A stretch of 64,000 nucleotides of DNA. Source: Gimesia aquarii (lineage in GTDB: Bacteria > Planctomycetota > Planctomycetia > Planctomycetales > Planctomycetaceae). Where the stretch lies: positions 3,694,303 to 3,758,302 of the forward strand of contig NZ_CP037920.1 of NCBI RefSeq assembly GCF_007748195.1. The letters are read 5' to 3'. The notes beneath the pieces were generated by a model. The model ran no database searches, was not told where the DNA came from, and saw nothing but the letters and a program-made list of their open reading frames with translations. This document shows, in pieces, positions 1-9,178 of the stretch. The stretch's first letter is position 1; every line of letters starts with the position of its first letter. The position numbers were made by a program, and so were the translations under genes.

Positions 1-3000
1 GTTCTGCCCCCGTACCGGAAACAACCTGCAGTCCCTGGAAGCCGCTGAAGACCATATTGGTAAAACCACCGTTGGCCGTGATCTGGGAAACACCATCTCC
101 CGCGGCACCGTCATCGTCGATATTCACGGTTGTGGTCAAGGGAGTCGATGAAGCATCGACCCGCAAGCCACCACCGGCGCCGTTGATGCCCACACCTTCC
201 ACAGCACCAAAGGAGAGACCCAGATCGATGTCGGTTCCCGCTAGTGTCGAAGAGACGATGTTACCACTGCCCAGACTGTCAATATTGTCTGAGAAGTAAG
301 CCGCATTGTGCGCGGTCGTGAAGTTGACGTTGATGGCATCAGTACCATCACCACCGTCATAGTGAATCGTGATGTCGTCGGCATCGTAGGTGGTCGGATT
401 GAACTGATCTTCCAGCAACGTATCGGCGGCATTGTTCAGATGCGAACCGTTTGAGCCAGGAATCGCAGGTGCGGCCACATCGAACAGAGGCAGACCCCCC
501 GGTGATTCGTTGATGTTGAGTGTTTCGTTGTCGGTCGAACCAATGACGGTGAACGACAGAATGTCGGCGGCCGCTCCAGAGAAGATATTGCCGGTGTTGA
601 CGTCGATCAACAGGTTGGTGCCTGCGGCATCCAGTTGCACGTCAATCGTGTCATCGGCCGCATTCTGGAAACCGGCGGCAAACATGTCCAATACCAGGTG
701 GAAGGGAGTCCCACCGCTGTTGACGTTTTCGATGCTGGTGAAATCCACAGTCTGTTCGAGATCCGGAGCAATAAATCCGAAGGAACCCGAGCCAGGGGTC
801 GCCCCCAGTGTGAGGAACGGTGAAGCAGCCAGACCGCTGAAGTCGAGGTTGAGTACATCACCGGGTCCCGGCAATGTGGGATCGCCACCGTTCACCGTAA
901 TCGGGGAATCCGCGGTGGGCAGAATGTTGAAGATATCCGCGTCGTCACCACCGTTGATGGTTGTCTGTGTGGCGTCGACATTGCCTAACAGGTCCACGGT
1001 GGAACCGACGGGATCCGGGTCACCACCACTGGGATCAACGTTGATTTCAATCGTCGTAGTCGCGATCACTTCGCCACCCAGCGCGAGCAGAAAATCATCG
1101 CCGGCATTCAGAACCACATTGGCTCCCGTTGATTCGACGGTCACGCCAGCGTTAATAGTCAGGTCATCCCCGGGACCAGCGGAATCACCGGCGGTCAGAG
1201 TGACTGACGCACCTGTCACATCAGCGGCCACCGTCAAGGGACTGGCAGCGGAAACATCCACAGCACCACCAGCATCCACGCCATTTACACCATCGACAGA
1301 GCCAATTTCCAAAGCACCCGTGTTGCTGACTACGATATTATTATTAGTAGAATCCGCCGCTAATGTGGCAACAGCCGTATCAATATCGGAAGCACCAGGG
1401 GCACCAATACCAAAGGCGGCCAGCAGCAAGAGTTCGGTTCCCGCACCACCACTTACCAAAGGAGCTTCACCGGCAGTGTTGTCGAAGATGGTTCCGGTAA
1501 CGGCATTAATGATAATCGTACCGCCGGCACTTTGCAGATCAGCGATCCGCAGATCGCCGGTTCCCCTCACATCCAGATCGCCACCGCGTGCATTTACAAG
1601 ACCACCTTCTGTTTGTGTGAATAAACCACCGCCGGCACTGTCATTATCGGCCGTCAAAGTCACAATGGCTGCGGTGGTCGTATCGACAACGGAAGTCGCG
1701 CCCAGATTCAGGTCGTTAGATGCCAGCAGATCAATGGTTCCGCCGTTAGATTGCACCGTGGCATTGACGTCGATGTCAATAGCTGAGGTAACACTAATCG
1801 GTGAGGCGGCACCGCTGGATGTAATATTTTCATTGACTGTGACAGTTCCACCGGTCAATAGAGTAATCGCGGCACCACCCGCAATGCCAGAGAGTCCATC
1901 AACAGTTCCGATTTCCAGTGCATCGATATCACTGATATCAACACTACCAAGAAATGCCACTGCGGCCAGTGTGCTGACTGCAGTATCGATATTATCTCCA
2001 TTGCCAATATCAGTGCCCGCCCGCAATGCGACTTCATTTCCAGTAATCAATGCGGCTTCAAAAGCAGTGTTGTCAATAATCGACTCAGCAATGGACTCTA
2101 CAGTAATCGTACCACCGATACTTTGCAGGTCGGCTATCCGGACATCGTCGGTAGCACTGACATCCAAATCACCACCGCGTGCAGTCACGATACTGAATTG
2201 TGCCTGTGTAAATTGACCACCACCTGCAAAGTCATTATCAGCCGTCAGTGTCACAGTGGCGGCGTTTGTTGTATCAACTAACGAAGTCGCGCCCAGATTC
2301 AGGTTGTTATCAGCCACGAGATCAATAGTACCCCCGTTGGACTGCACGGTAGCATTGACGTTGATATCAACACCAGAACTCACGCTAATCGGTGAAGCAG
2401 CACCGGTTGTCTCGATGTTTTCATTAACATCCAAGCTATCGTCAGTCGTCAGGGTAATTCCTGTTACTGCCTGTAAGCCCTGCAATCCGCTAATCCCTCC
2501 AATGGTTAATAGCGCACCGCTATTATTGTCGAGATTAATAGCACCTCCCGCATCGGCTTCGAGATTCGCAACATCGATGTCTACCGCATCCCCGGCGCCC
2601 CCTACGTCAACGGTGGCAGTTAAGATCGCTGTGGCTGCGGTTAAGGCGTCGGCAGCACTGGATCCACCATCAGTAATTGAACCACCGGAGGCATTGAGGT
2701 CTGCGTTACCAGTTGTGATCACATCTTGATCGAGTACCACGTTGCCGATGTCCACAGTCAGGTCGCTTGAACCGAGGTCTGTGGCATTGGTCTGGAAGGT
2801 CACCGTGTCATCAGTGCCTCCGTTCACGGTCAGGTCTGCATCGAAGGTACTGTCCAGCCCTTCGATATTGACGGCATCCACACCACTACCACCGAATGCT
2901 TCGGTATTGATCGTTACGGAATCCGTGGCGTTCAAAAAGGCGACAACTTCACCGAAGTTATCGGAGTCAATTTGAGAGACACCATCGCCGACAACTCCAT

Positions 3001-6000
3001 CATCGGAGAGCGTGATTGTCTCTGCGCCACCGAGGAAACTGAAAGTACGATTGGTGGCGACAATCGTATCGAGAACTGGTTCCAGACCGGTATAGGTAAT
3101 CGTCGCTACGCTTTCACCATCAAAGAACATACTACCTGAGGCATTGTCCACAAAGCGATGTTCGACACTTGTGGCTACTCCACCCAGAATTTCCAGGGTA
3201 TCGCCGGCGCCATCTTCGCCACCGGTGCCTCCATTGAAGAAGAGACCATTTGTGGGGTTGAGCAAGCCACCGGCAGGATTGGTAATCCTGAGGATGTCAT
3301 CCCCTTCAAGACCATTGAAAGTGAACGAGGTAATATTTGTCAGGAGAATGGGGCCTGTGACGACTTCACCCAGACCACCCACATCTGTTGTCAGGGTCAT
3401 CATCGCTTCGGTTTCACTGGTGAAAACAATCTCAAGCAGGTCATCGGCATTGCTACCATTGATGACGATATCACCTGTACCGAAGAGCGATAAATCCTGG
3501 AATGCTCCAATATGAGGAGTCGTTGTCGCAGGATCACCGGCAAACTCGGTTGACATAAAGGCTGCAGGAGAACCGAAGCCAATAGCGAAAATTTCTTCCA
3601 AAGAGGTCGTTGCAGGGTTAAATGCAAGATCATGATCACGTGCAAAGAGTGGATCAACACCGAGCTTGTTTGATGGGTCCAGCACATGATTGGAGTCGTT
3701 ATCATTATCAAAGAAGAGGTTATTGGTTATTGTGGCATCCAGAGGTGCGATGACTCCAAAGCCTCCAATGGGAGGAGCAGGGGGCTCTGCTTGAATATGC
3801 AGATCAATACTGGTACCACTGTCGCCAGGAGCAATCATCGTTCCGGGAGCATCATCCAGATCCCAATGCGCAACGAGCCGTGGATCACCGGCGAGATTTG
3901 CGACACCATTGTTGCGAATATCATCACGATCGGTCTGGTTCAGCACACCATCAAACCAGCCAATATCGTCCATCAGGCCGGCAAAGAATCGACTTCCATC
4001 ACCGGGATCACGTCCGACACTCATTAAGCCGCTGAGTGTTTCCGTGAAATTGTTGATGTCAAATCCGGCCAGATTTTCATCGAAGGCTGCCAGATAAGTC
4101 ACTTCAGTACCATCCAGGTAAATCCTCATTTCACCTGTAGTGGCATCCCACGTGTATTGGACGTTGGTCCAAACTCCCTGGACACCTGCCGCACCACCAT
4201 CCTGAATCGTGAAATCGGCACCGTCCTGAGTTCGTCCAAAGAATTGTCCACCGCCGTTATCACGATACTGGAATTCTAATCCACCATCACCGGGACCTTC
4301 AAAGAACTGATTTCGTCGGCTGGTATCAGCCATGTTGACCCAGAAGTTTAAGGTTCCCTGTTCGCCCACATCGAAAGCTGCATCCTGGAAGGTGGCGAAA
4401 TCATCAAGTCCATCAAACTCAAGTGCACCACCAAACTGACCACCCGTTGGTTGAAAGACAGGACCGAGTGGGCTGATACCATTCGCCGAGAGAAACATCT
4501 GGATGCCATTTTCATTGTCCACGGCAATATTGCCAGCGGCTTGATCGAAGTCCCAATGAGCGATGAGACGCGCATCTCCACTCAAAGCGGCAACGCCGTT
4601 GTTCCGAATGTTGTCACGATCAGTCATATCCAGTGCGGCATTAAACCAGCCGACGTCATCCATCAAACCATCGAAGTGCCGGTCGCCACTGGCATCGCGT
4701 CCCACGGTGATTAATTGACTGACCGTGCTGACGACAGATAACCATTCACCTGTGAGATCTGAATCAAAACCAGAGAGATATCCTACTTCCACACCATCAA
4801 TATAGATGTGCATTTCAGGATTCACACCGCCATTAAAATCCCACGTATATTGCAAATTCTGCCAGACGTTTTCTGTTCCTCCCGCGCTTCCGTTTTGAAT
4901 GGCAAAATTACTTCCAGTATTACCAGCGCGTCCAGGGCTTCCAAAGAATTGCCCTCCGCTGTTATCACGAAACTGGAATTCAAAACCAGCGCTATTCAAA
5001 CCTTCGAAGAATTGATTTCGCTGGCTTTGATCATGCATGTTGACCCAGAAATTGAGAGTGCCTGCTGTGCCTACATCGAACAGTGCACTCTGGAAAATAC
5101 CGAAGTCATCCACACCATCAAATTCCAGGGCACCACCAAATTGGCCACCTGCCGTATTCCACAAGGGATCGTTGTTGGGTTGTGGTCCGTCGAAGGTAAA
5201 CCCACTAAAGATATTGTCTGAGATATCGACGGAGTTCGGGGCAAGTGAGATTGAAGGATCAAAGAAGATTCCTCCTGGCTGTCCGAAGTTGCCATCACCG
5301 TTTGTAACCGCGGAATCCTGCCAGTCGAATGTGTTATGGATAATATCCAGACCGGCAGCCGTGATACCCGGGTTGGTAATGGTCACAGTGTAGTTCTGGT
5401 CTCCCTCTTCCTGGAACGAACCGGGTTCTAAACCATTTCCAAAATAATTGAATGAAATTTCGCCACTATAAGCGCCCGATGAGCCTCCCGATCCCTGAGG
5501 ACCTATTGAAATGGGGCCCCAGCGGAAATGGTCGGCACGGAATTCATTTCGTGTGATGAGAAAATTCTCGCCCGCACCACCACTCCCGTCTCGAATGGCC
5601 GCACGACCGAATTTGCCCTCGAAAATCGAATCGGAAACTTCGAGATTATCTGCTCCTGCAAAGATGACCGCACTACGATAGTTGTCTGAGAACAATAAGT
5701 CTGTCAGTGTTGTGTTGTCTGCTGTCGTGACTACAACATAGCCCTGATAATCTGTAGCTGGGGTATGGGTTTCCCAGCCAAGCTGTGCGCCGCTGATCGT
5801 AACATCGTTTGCCGTGATAGAAATCGCCTCGTCAAAATTGCTTAAAGGAGCACCTGCTTTGCGAATTTCAACAACATCTTTTCCTTCACCGATAATTGAT
5901 ACGGATTTATTAATATCGAGCGTGCCAGTCGTGGTATAGAGGCCGGCTGCGACATTGATGGTATCACCTGTGGCAGCGGCGGCGGTGAGAGCTGCCTGAA

Positions 6001-6283
6001 TTGTATCAAACGCAGTGGTTCCAATAACCGCTTCTTGATCTCCAGGTGTGATGGGATCAGTATCTGTACCGGCAATAACCGAACCATTACCTAATCCACT
6101 GAAATCATCATCCACAAAGAATGTGGTTAATAGCGTTCGGTCTTCCAAGACTTCTGTTGTGGAAAATTGATTGCTGATAGCAGCTTGCCAACGCTTTCTA
6201 ATGTCACGTCGGTCTCGGGAACGAAAAGTGGGGCGTTTCTTAATACGTGAAGTGAGCGCATTGAGCCAGTTCGTAAGCAGCAT
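1..6283 (-). CDS. Giant secreted LEPR-XLL-type surface protein, N-terminal part (C-terminus outside window)
   Basis: Reading the minus strand from the ATG at 6283 gives one frame that I followed without a stop to the left edge, about 2094 codons, so the gene is partial. Instead of a classical signal peptide, the N-terminus is a basic stretch followed by LEDRTLLT at about residues 46-53. This matches the LEPR-XLL motif of large planctomycete surface proteins. Next come a right-handed beta-helix-like region (about 65-370, starting FDTIQAALTAAAATGD), two tandem LamG/concanavalin-like domains (about 376-575 and 612-818), and a long Gly/Asp/Thr-rich strand-repeat region. That region contains a roughly 197-residue repeat marked by NLNLGATS / DLNLGATS. 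The expected role is cell-surface or extracellular-matrix adhesion, which is inferred from architecture. Base composition is more GC-rich towards the left edge than in the genes to the right. Confidence 0.85.
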   Translation of the reverse strand, partial: MLLTNWLNALTSRIKKRPTFRSRDRRDIRKRWQAAISNQFSTTEVLEDRTLLTTFFVDDDFSGLGNGSVIAGTDTDPITPGDQEAVIGTTAFDTIQAALTAAAATGDTINVAAGLYTTTGTLDINKSVSIIGEGKDVVEIRKAGAPLSNFDEAISITANDVTISGAQLGWETHTPATDYQGYVVVTTADNTTLTDLLFSDNYRSAVIFAGADNLEVSDSIFEGKFGRAAIRDGSGGAGENFLITRNEFRADHFRWGPISIGPQGSGGSSGAYSGEISFNYFGNGLEPGSFQEEGDQNYTVTITNPGITAAGLDIIHNTFDWQDSAVTNGDGNFGQPGGIFFDPSISLAPNSVDISDNIFSGFTFDGPQPNNDPLWNTAGGQFGGALEFDGVDDFGIFQSALFDVGTAGTLNFWVNMHDQSQRNQFFEGLNSAGFEFQFRDNSGGQFFGSPGRAGNTGSNFAIQNGSAGGTENVWQNLQYTWDFNGGVNPEMHIYIDGVEVGYLSGFDSDLTGEWLSVVSTVSQLITVGRDASGDRHFDGLMDDVGWFNAALDMTDRDNIRNNGVAALSGDARLIAHWDFDQAAGNIAVDNENGIQMFLSANGISPLGPVFQPTGGQFGGALEFDGLDDFATFQDAAFDVGEQGTLNFWVNMADTSRRNQFFEGPGDGGLEFQYRDNGGGQFFGRTQDGADFTIQDGGAAGVQGVWTNVQYTWDATTGEMRIYLDGTEVTYLAAFDENLAGFDINNFTETLSGLMSVGRDPGDGSRFFAGLMDDIGWFDGVLNQTDRDDIRNNGVANLAGDPRLVAHWDLDDAPGTMIAPGDSGTSIDLHIQAEPPAPPIGGFGVIAPLDATITNNLFFDNDNDSNHVLDPSNKLGVDPLFARDHDLAFNPATTSLEEIFAIGFGSPAAFMSTEFAGDPATTTPHIGAFQDLSLFGTGDIVINGSNADDLLEIVFTSETEAMMTLTTDVGGLGEVVTGPILLTNITSFTFNGLEGDDILRITNPAGGLLNPTNGLFFNGGTGGEDGAGDTLEILGGVATSVEHRFVDNASGSMFFDGESVATITYTGLEPVLDTIVATNRTFSFLGGAETITLSDDGVVGDGVSQIDSDNFGEVVAFLNATDSVTINTEAFGGSGVDAVNIEGLDSTFDADLTVNGGTDDTVTFQTNATDLGSSDLTVDIGNVVLDQDVITTGNADLNASGGSITDGGSSAADALTAATAILTATVDVGGAGDAVDIDVANLEADAGGAINLDNNSGALLTIGGISGLQGLQAVTGITLTTDDSLDVNENIETTGAASPISVSSGVDINVNATVQSNGGTIDLVADNNLNLGATSLVDTTNAATVTLTADNDFAGGGQFTQAQFSIVTARGGDLDVSATDDVRIADLQSIGGTITVESIAESIIDNTAFEAALITGNEVALRAGTDIGNGDNIDTAVSTLAAVAFLGSVDISDIDALEIGTVDGLSGIAGGAAITLLTGGTVTVNENITSSGAASPISVTSAIDIDVNATVQSNGGTIDLLASNDLNLGATSVVDTTTAAIVTLTADNDSAGGGLFTQTEGGLVNARGGDLDVRGTGDLRIADLQSAGGTIIINAVTGTIFDNTAGEAPLVSGGAGTELLLLAAFGIGAPGASDIDTAVATLAADSTNNNIVVSNTGALEIGSVDGVNGVDAGGAVDVSAASPLTVAADVTGASVTLTAGDSAGPGDDLTINAGVTVESTGANVVLNAGDDFLLALGGEVIATTTIEINVDPSGGDPDPVGSTVDLLGNVDATQTTINGGDDADIFNILPTADSPITVNGGDPTLPGPGDVLNLDFSGLAASPFLTLGATPGSGSFGFIAPDLEQTVDFTSIENVNSGGTPFHLVLDMFAAGFQNAADDTIDVQLDAAGTNLLIDVNTGNIFSGAAADILSFTVIGSTDNETLNINESPGGLPLFDVAAPAIPGSNGSHLNNAADTLLEDQFNPTTYDADDITIHYDGGDGTDAINVNFTTAHNAAYFSDNIDSLGSGNIVSSTLAGTDIDLGLSFGAVEGVGINGAGGGLRVDASSTPLTTTVNIDDDGAAGDGVSQITANGGFTNMVFSGFQGLQVVSGTGAE
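3830..5155 (-). repeat. Tandem LamG-encoding repeat (two copies, 705-bp offset)
   Basis: Two homologous segments inside the giant surface gene both begin with a GGQFGGALEFDG-type stretch and both end near a LIAHWDFD / LVAHWDLD motif. The same string caccaccaaa lies at 5131-5140 and 4426-4435, exactly 705 bp (235 codons) apart. The copies are clearly diverged at the DNA level but keep the same LamG order of motifs (TLNFWVNM, NQFFEG, QYTWD, GLMDD). Confidence 0.75.
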
Positions 6284-6792
6284 CCTGTCATTCCTTTGCT
6301 AGTAATTCAAAGAATTCTTGAGGTAGGAAAATTGTCTGATAACGATAAAGGCCCGCAGATAAGGGAATGCATAATGCAGCAAACACCTTATTTTGATATA
6401 AATGTGAATGAATATGACGCAACTCTAGACGTAGTCTGCCCAGGTGCGCATTTCACCCAATGTCAGTTTAGTCACTATAATTACCTATGTGACGACTTCA
6501 ATTCCACAATAAATAATGCATATTCTACTTTTTTTAACAATTTTACCGAATTGTTTATTTTGTACATTGTGCCACTTGATTCCGTATTTATCCTATGGTC
6601 TCCAAGATCAAATTGGTTTGGATTAAGCATTAACAACACTTGGCCAAATCTGATTTTGAAAGTCTTCTACTTCCACCACACTATGACTTTACGTTTGTAT
6701 AAAGAGTGCTTATTAGTGGGCGGATAAATGGAGGGGAATTCTCGAGCGGACTGGCTAAAGTCCTGTTGGTGTTTCTGAGTTTACGAACATGA
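6284..6792. other. Intergenic region, no gene recognised
   Basis: AT-rich DNA between the giant surface gene and a transposase remnant. It must hold the promoter of the minus-strand surface gene. A 143-codon plus-strand open frame (6296-6727) has no recognisable motif and no credible ribosome binding site. Confidence 0.5.
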
Positions 6793-7263
6793 AAGACGAT
6801 TATCACCAAACCTAAAGAGCATTCCAACTTAGTCTGGGTTTGTGAGCTAGCTCAAAATTTCATTGAGCAGTGTAGGGAGCGTGATGTTATAACGATGATG
6901 ATCATGCACGACCGGAATGGGAAACAAACAAAAAAATTCACTGAGACTTTGCAGCAATCCAGAATCAAGACAAACACTCTTCCGATAGTTTCTCCAAATC
7001 GTAAGGGAAGATGTGAGCGATTCATTGAGACAATCAAATTGGAATACTGGGCGAAGTTTATTGTTTTTGGTAAGCAGCATCTAGACTATCAGATTTGTAG
7101 TTTCACCGCGTACTATAACACTCTTCGCTCGCACACGACGCATAACTATCAGCTACCGATTCGAGAGATTCCAGACGAAGTAGAGAAATTATTAATGGGC
7201 GAGGTGCAAGTGATTGCACACATCGGTGGCTTGATAAAGTCGTTTAAACACATAGCGGCTTAA
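6793..7263 (+). pseudogene. Decayed DDE/rve-type transposase, C-terminal fragment
   Basis: An open frame after the stop at 6790-6792 encodes the C-terminal half of an integrase-core transposase. It contains IMHDRNGKQTKKF (the 'HDRD.KFT' catalytic Asp segment), then SPNRKGRCERFIETIKLEYW (the catalytic Glu region of IS3/IS481-type proteins), then AYYNTLRSHTTHNYQLP and a GGLIKSF tail. The start codon, the N-terminal DNA-binding part and the first catalytic Asp are missing, and no terminal inverted repeats were found. A short stretch near 7455-7500 (reading NQKTVRSILKEEDI in one frame) could be another scrambled transposase fragment. This is a relic insertion sequence, not an active one. Confidence 0.7.
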
Positions 7264-7525
7264 AGTGGCTCGATGCGAGATTTCAATTGTTCAATCAATG
7301 GCTTCGTAGTACGTGATGGCTGTTATTTTGTGTCCGAAAAAAGTGAGTCAGACCTTGCAACAGTTATACATACTCGAAATTGTCTACGACGTGTTTTCTG
7401 AAAAATATTATGTCTGGATACTCTTTGAACCGAACGCATTCTGACTCAAAAATATTAACCAGAAGACAGTACGGAGTATATTGAAGGAAGAAGACATTTG
7501 TATCTACTACTAAGAGCAGTTAGAA

Positions 7526-9136
7526 TTGCTGAAAAACTTTGCTTATCTTCTCAACAGATGCCGAAATTGGGAGCTAGCTTCAAACTTGAAAGTTCTGCAT
7601 GATCATATTAGACAGTCTCGAGTTTTGTGGCTGCTAATCGTAGTTTCCATTGCGCTTTTTTTGCGAATAAGCTACCTCTTTCAGGTGGCGTATTGGTTTG
7701 ATGAAAGCTTCACGCTAAAAATGGTGGAATTCCCTTTTTTGGATATGATGCATCGAAATATTACTGATGATGACAATCCGCCATTCTATTATTTGGTTCT
7801 GAAGCTTTGGGTTTTTATATTCGGAAACCTCTTAACTGCTCCTCGACTACTGAGCGTACTGTGTAGTATGGGAACTGTTGTAGGAACATACTTCTTTATT
7901 AAAGAGGCTTATCAGAAACGAACGAGCGACGAGAAACAGGTCAATACAGAGTTTGCGGCTATCTTGGCGGCGTTATTGGTCGCCCTCAGTCCTATTCATG
8001 TTGACTGGGCTCAGCAAGTGCGGATGTATTCAATGTCTCCCACTTTTGCTGTTTGGTCTAGTTATTTCTTGTTTAGAGCACTATTTAGAGAAAAGTCGGG
8101 GCCGTGGATTTGGGGATTATTTGTACTCACCTCACTCTTAGGAGCTTATACTCATTATTTCGGTCTGTTTATTGCAATGGCTCAATTTCTATTTGCCTTG
8201 AGCTATATAGCAATTCAGCGATATAAAAAATCGAGTGCCACTACTACTCTTTCTTTTCAACCACTGTTAATCTCGGGAGCTGCATTTTATTTTTGTTTCC
8301 TTCCCTGGTTGCTTGTATTTCTTGACCATCGGCAAAGAGTGACTGAAAAAATGCCGACTCCACCTTTGACCTGGGATGCTGTTGGTACAAGGCTGTGTCT
8401 TGCTTTCGACTTACAGTGGGCATGGCCTGTGACACCTGAAATGGGGATTTTTGTAGGACAGTTCTTTTTTAGCATATTCCTCCTCCTTGCTATCCGCCGT
8501 CGTCCCGCGGATTATTTTTTAATTTTGGCATCGTTGTTACCATTTTTGGCAGCGATCATTGTTTCACAGTTTATGAGAACAATTTTTGTCCCTCGTTATT
8601 TAATTGCTGCCCAATTATTTGCATTGACGGCTGTTGCTGTTGTGATTAGCGATATTCCGTGGAAAGTATTCCGATGGACTGGTGTTTTTATTGTGGTATT
8701 GTCCATGGGCTGGCTGACTAAGGAGCAATATCTCACAAGAGCCTTTGATGCTTCATTGCCGGGAATGCAGGCAGCAGTAGAATATCTTGATAACAAACGA
8801 GAAGCTGGGGACTTAGCTCTTGTTTGTAATCCGATGCTATTTACCACAATTGTTTTTTATACAAGTGACCGGAATCAGCTATACACGAAAGGGACTCCAC
8901 GTAATTACCCGTATTATCAAGGAACCGCGGTTATGCGCGATGATGAGTACTTTGACTTAAAAGAGCTAGGTGGAGCTACTAATAAACGGGTTTGGACATT
9001 TGATGCTGATCGATGGTTGGGAGGCACTTGGTCGGTTCATATGCCGTCAGGATGGCGTGAGGTGAGCCGAAGACGTTTTAAGGAATTTAATGCGGAATTC
9101 ATTATACGTTGCTATGAGCGTGATCTAGTAAAATAG
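7526..9136 (+). CDS. GT-C family membrane glycosyltransferase (PMT/ArnT-like), paralogue A
   Basis: A polytopic membrane protein of 536 residues with the layout of the PMT_2/ArnT-like GT-C superfamily, which transfers sugars from polyprenyl-phosphate donors on the outer face of the cytoplasmic membrane. After TM1, an acidic first loop reads YWFDESF and a second loop reads DDDNPPFYYLVLKLW, the DE and NPP motifs expected for donor binding and catalysis. Further conserved blocks are VALSPIHVDWAQQVRMY and YTHYFGLF, and a soluble C-terminal part ends the protein. It is a clear paralogue of the minus-strand gene at 19250-20863. The first in-frame start is TTG at 7526, and no good Shine-Dalgarno sequence is visible, so the start is uncertain. 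It is convergent with the gene ending at 9179. Acceptor and donor are unknown. Confidence 0.8.
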   Translation: MLKNFAYLLNRCRNWELASNLKVLHDHIRQSRVLWLLIVVSIALFLRISYLFQVAYWFDESFTLKMVEFPFLDMMHRNITDDDNPPFYYLVLKLWVFIFGNLLTAPRLLSVLCSMGTVVGTYFFIKEAYQKRTSDEKQVNTEFAAILAALLVALSPIHVDWAQQVRMYSMSPTFAVWSSYFLFRALFREKSGPWIWGLFVLTSLLGAYTHYFGLFIAMAQFLFALSYIAIQRYKKSSATTTLSFQPLLISGAAFYFCFLPWLLVFLDHRQRVTEKMPTPPLTWDAVGTRLCLAFDLQWAWPVTPEMGIFVGQFFFSIFLLLAIRRRPADYFLILASLLPFLAAIIVSQFMRTIFVPRYLIAAQLFALTAVAVVISDIPWKVFRWTGVFIVVLSMGWLTKEQYLTRAFDASLPGMQAAVEYLDNKREAGDLALVCNPMLFTTIVFYTSDRNQLYTKGTPRNYPYYQGTAVMRDDEYFDLKELGGATNKRVWTFDADRWLGGTWSVHMPSGWREVSRRRFKEFNAEFIIRCYERDLVK

Positions 9137-9178
9137 AGGCGATGATGGAGTTTTAATCTTTGCCTCATGGAAAAGCAT

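Noticed and set aside
432-2216. A 594-codon open frame on the plus strand
   Set aside because: It lies wholly opposite the giant surface gene, has Ser/Pro/Val-rich low-complexity composition caused by the repeated Gly/Asp/Thr codons on the other strand, and shows no domain or ribosome binding site.
6296-6727. A 143-codon plus-strand open frame upstream of the transposase relic
   Set aside because: No recognisable motif, atypical Phe/Asn-rich composition for AT-rich non-coding DNA, no Shine-Dalgarno site.
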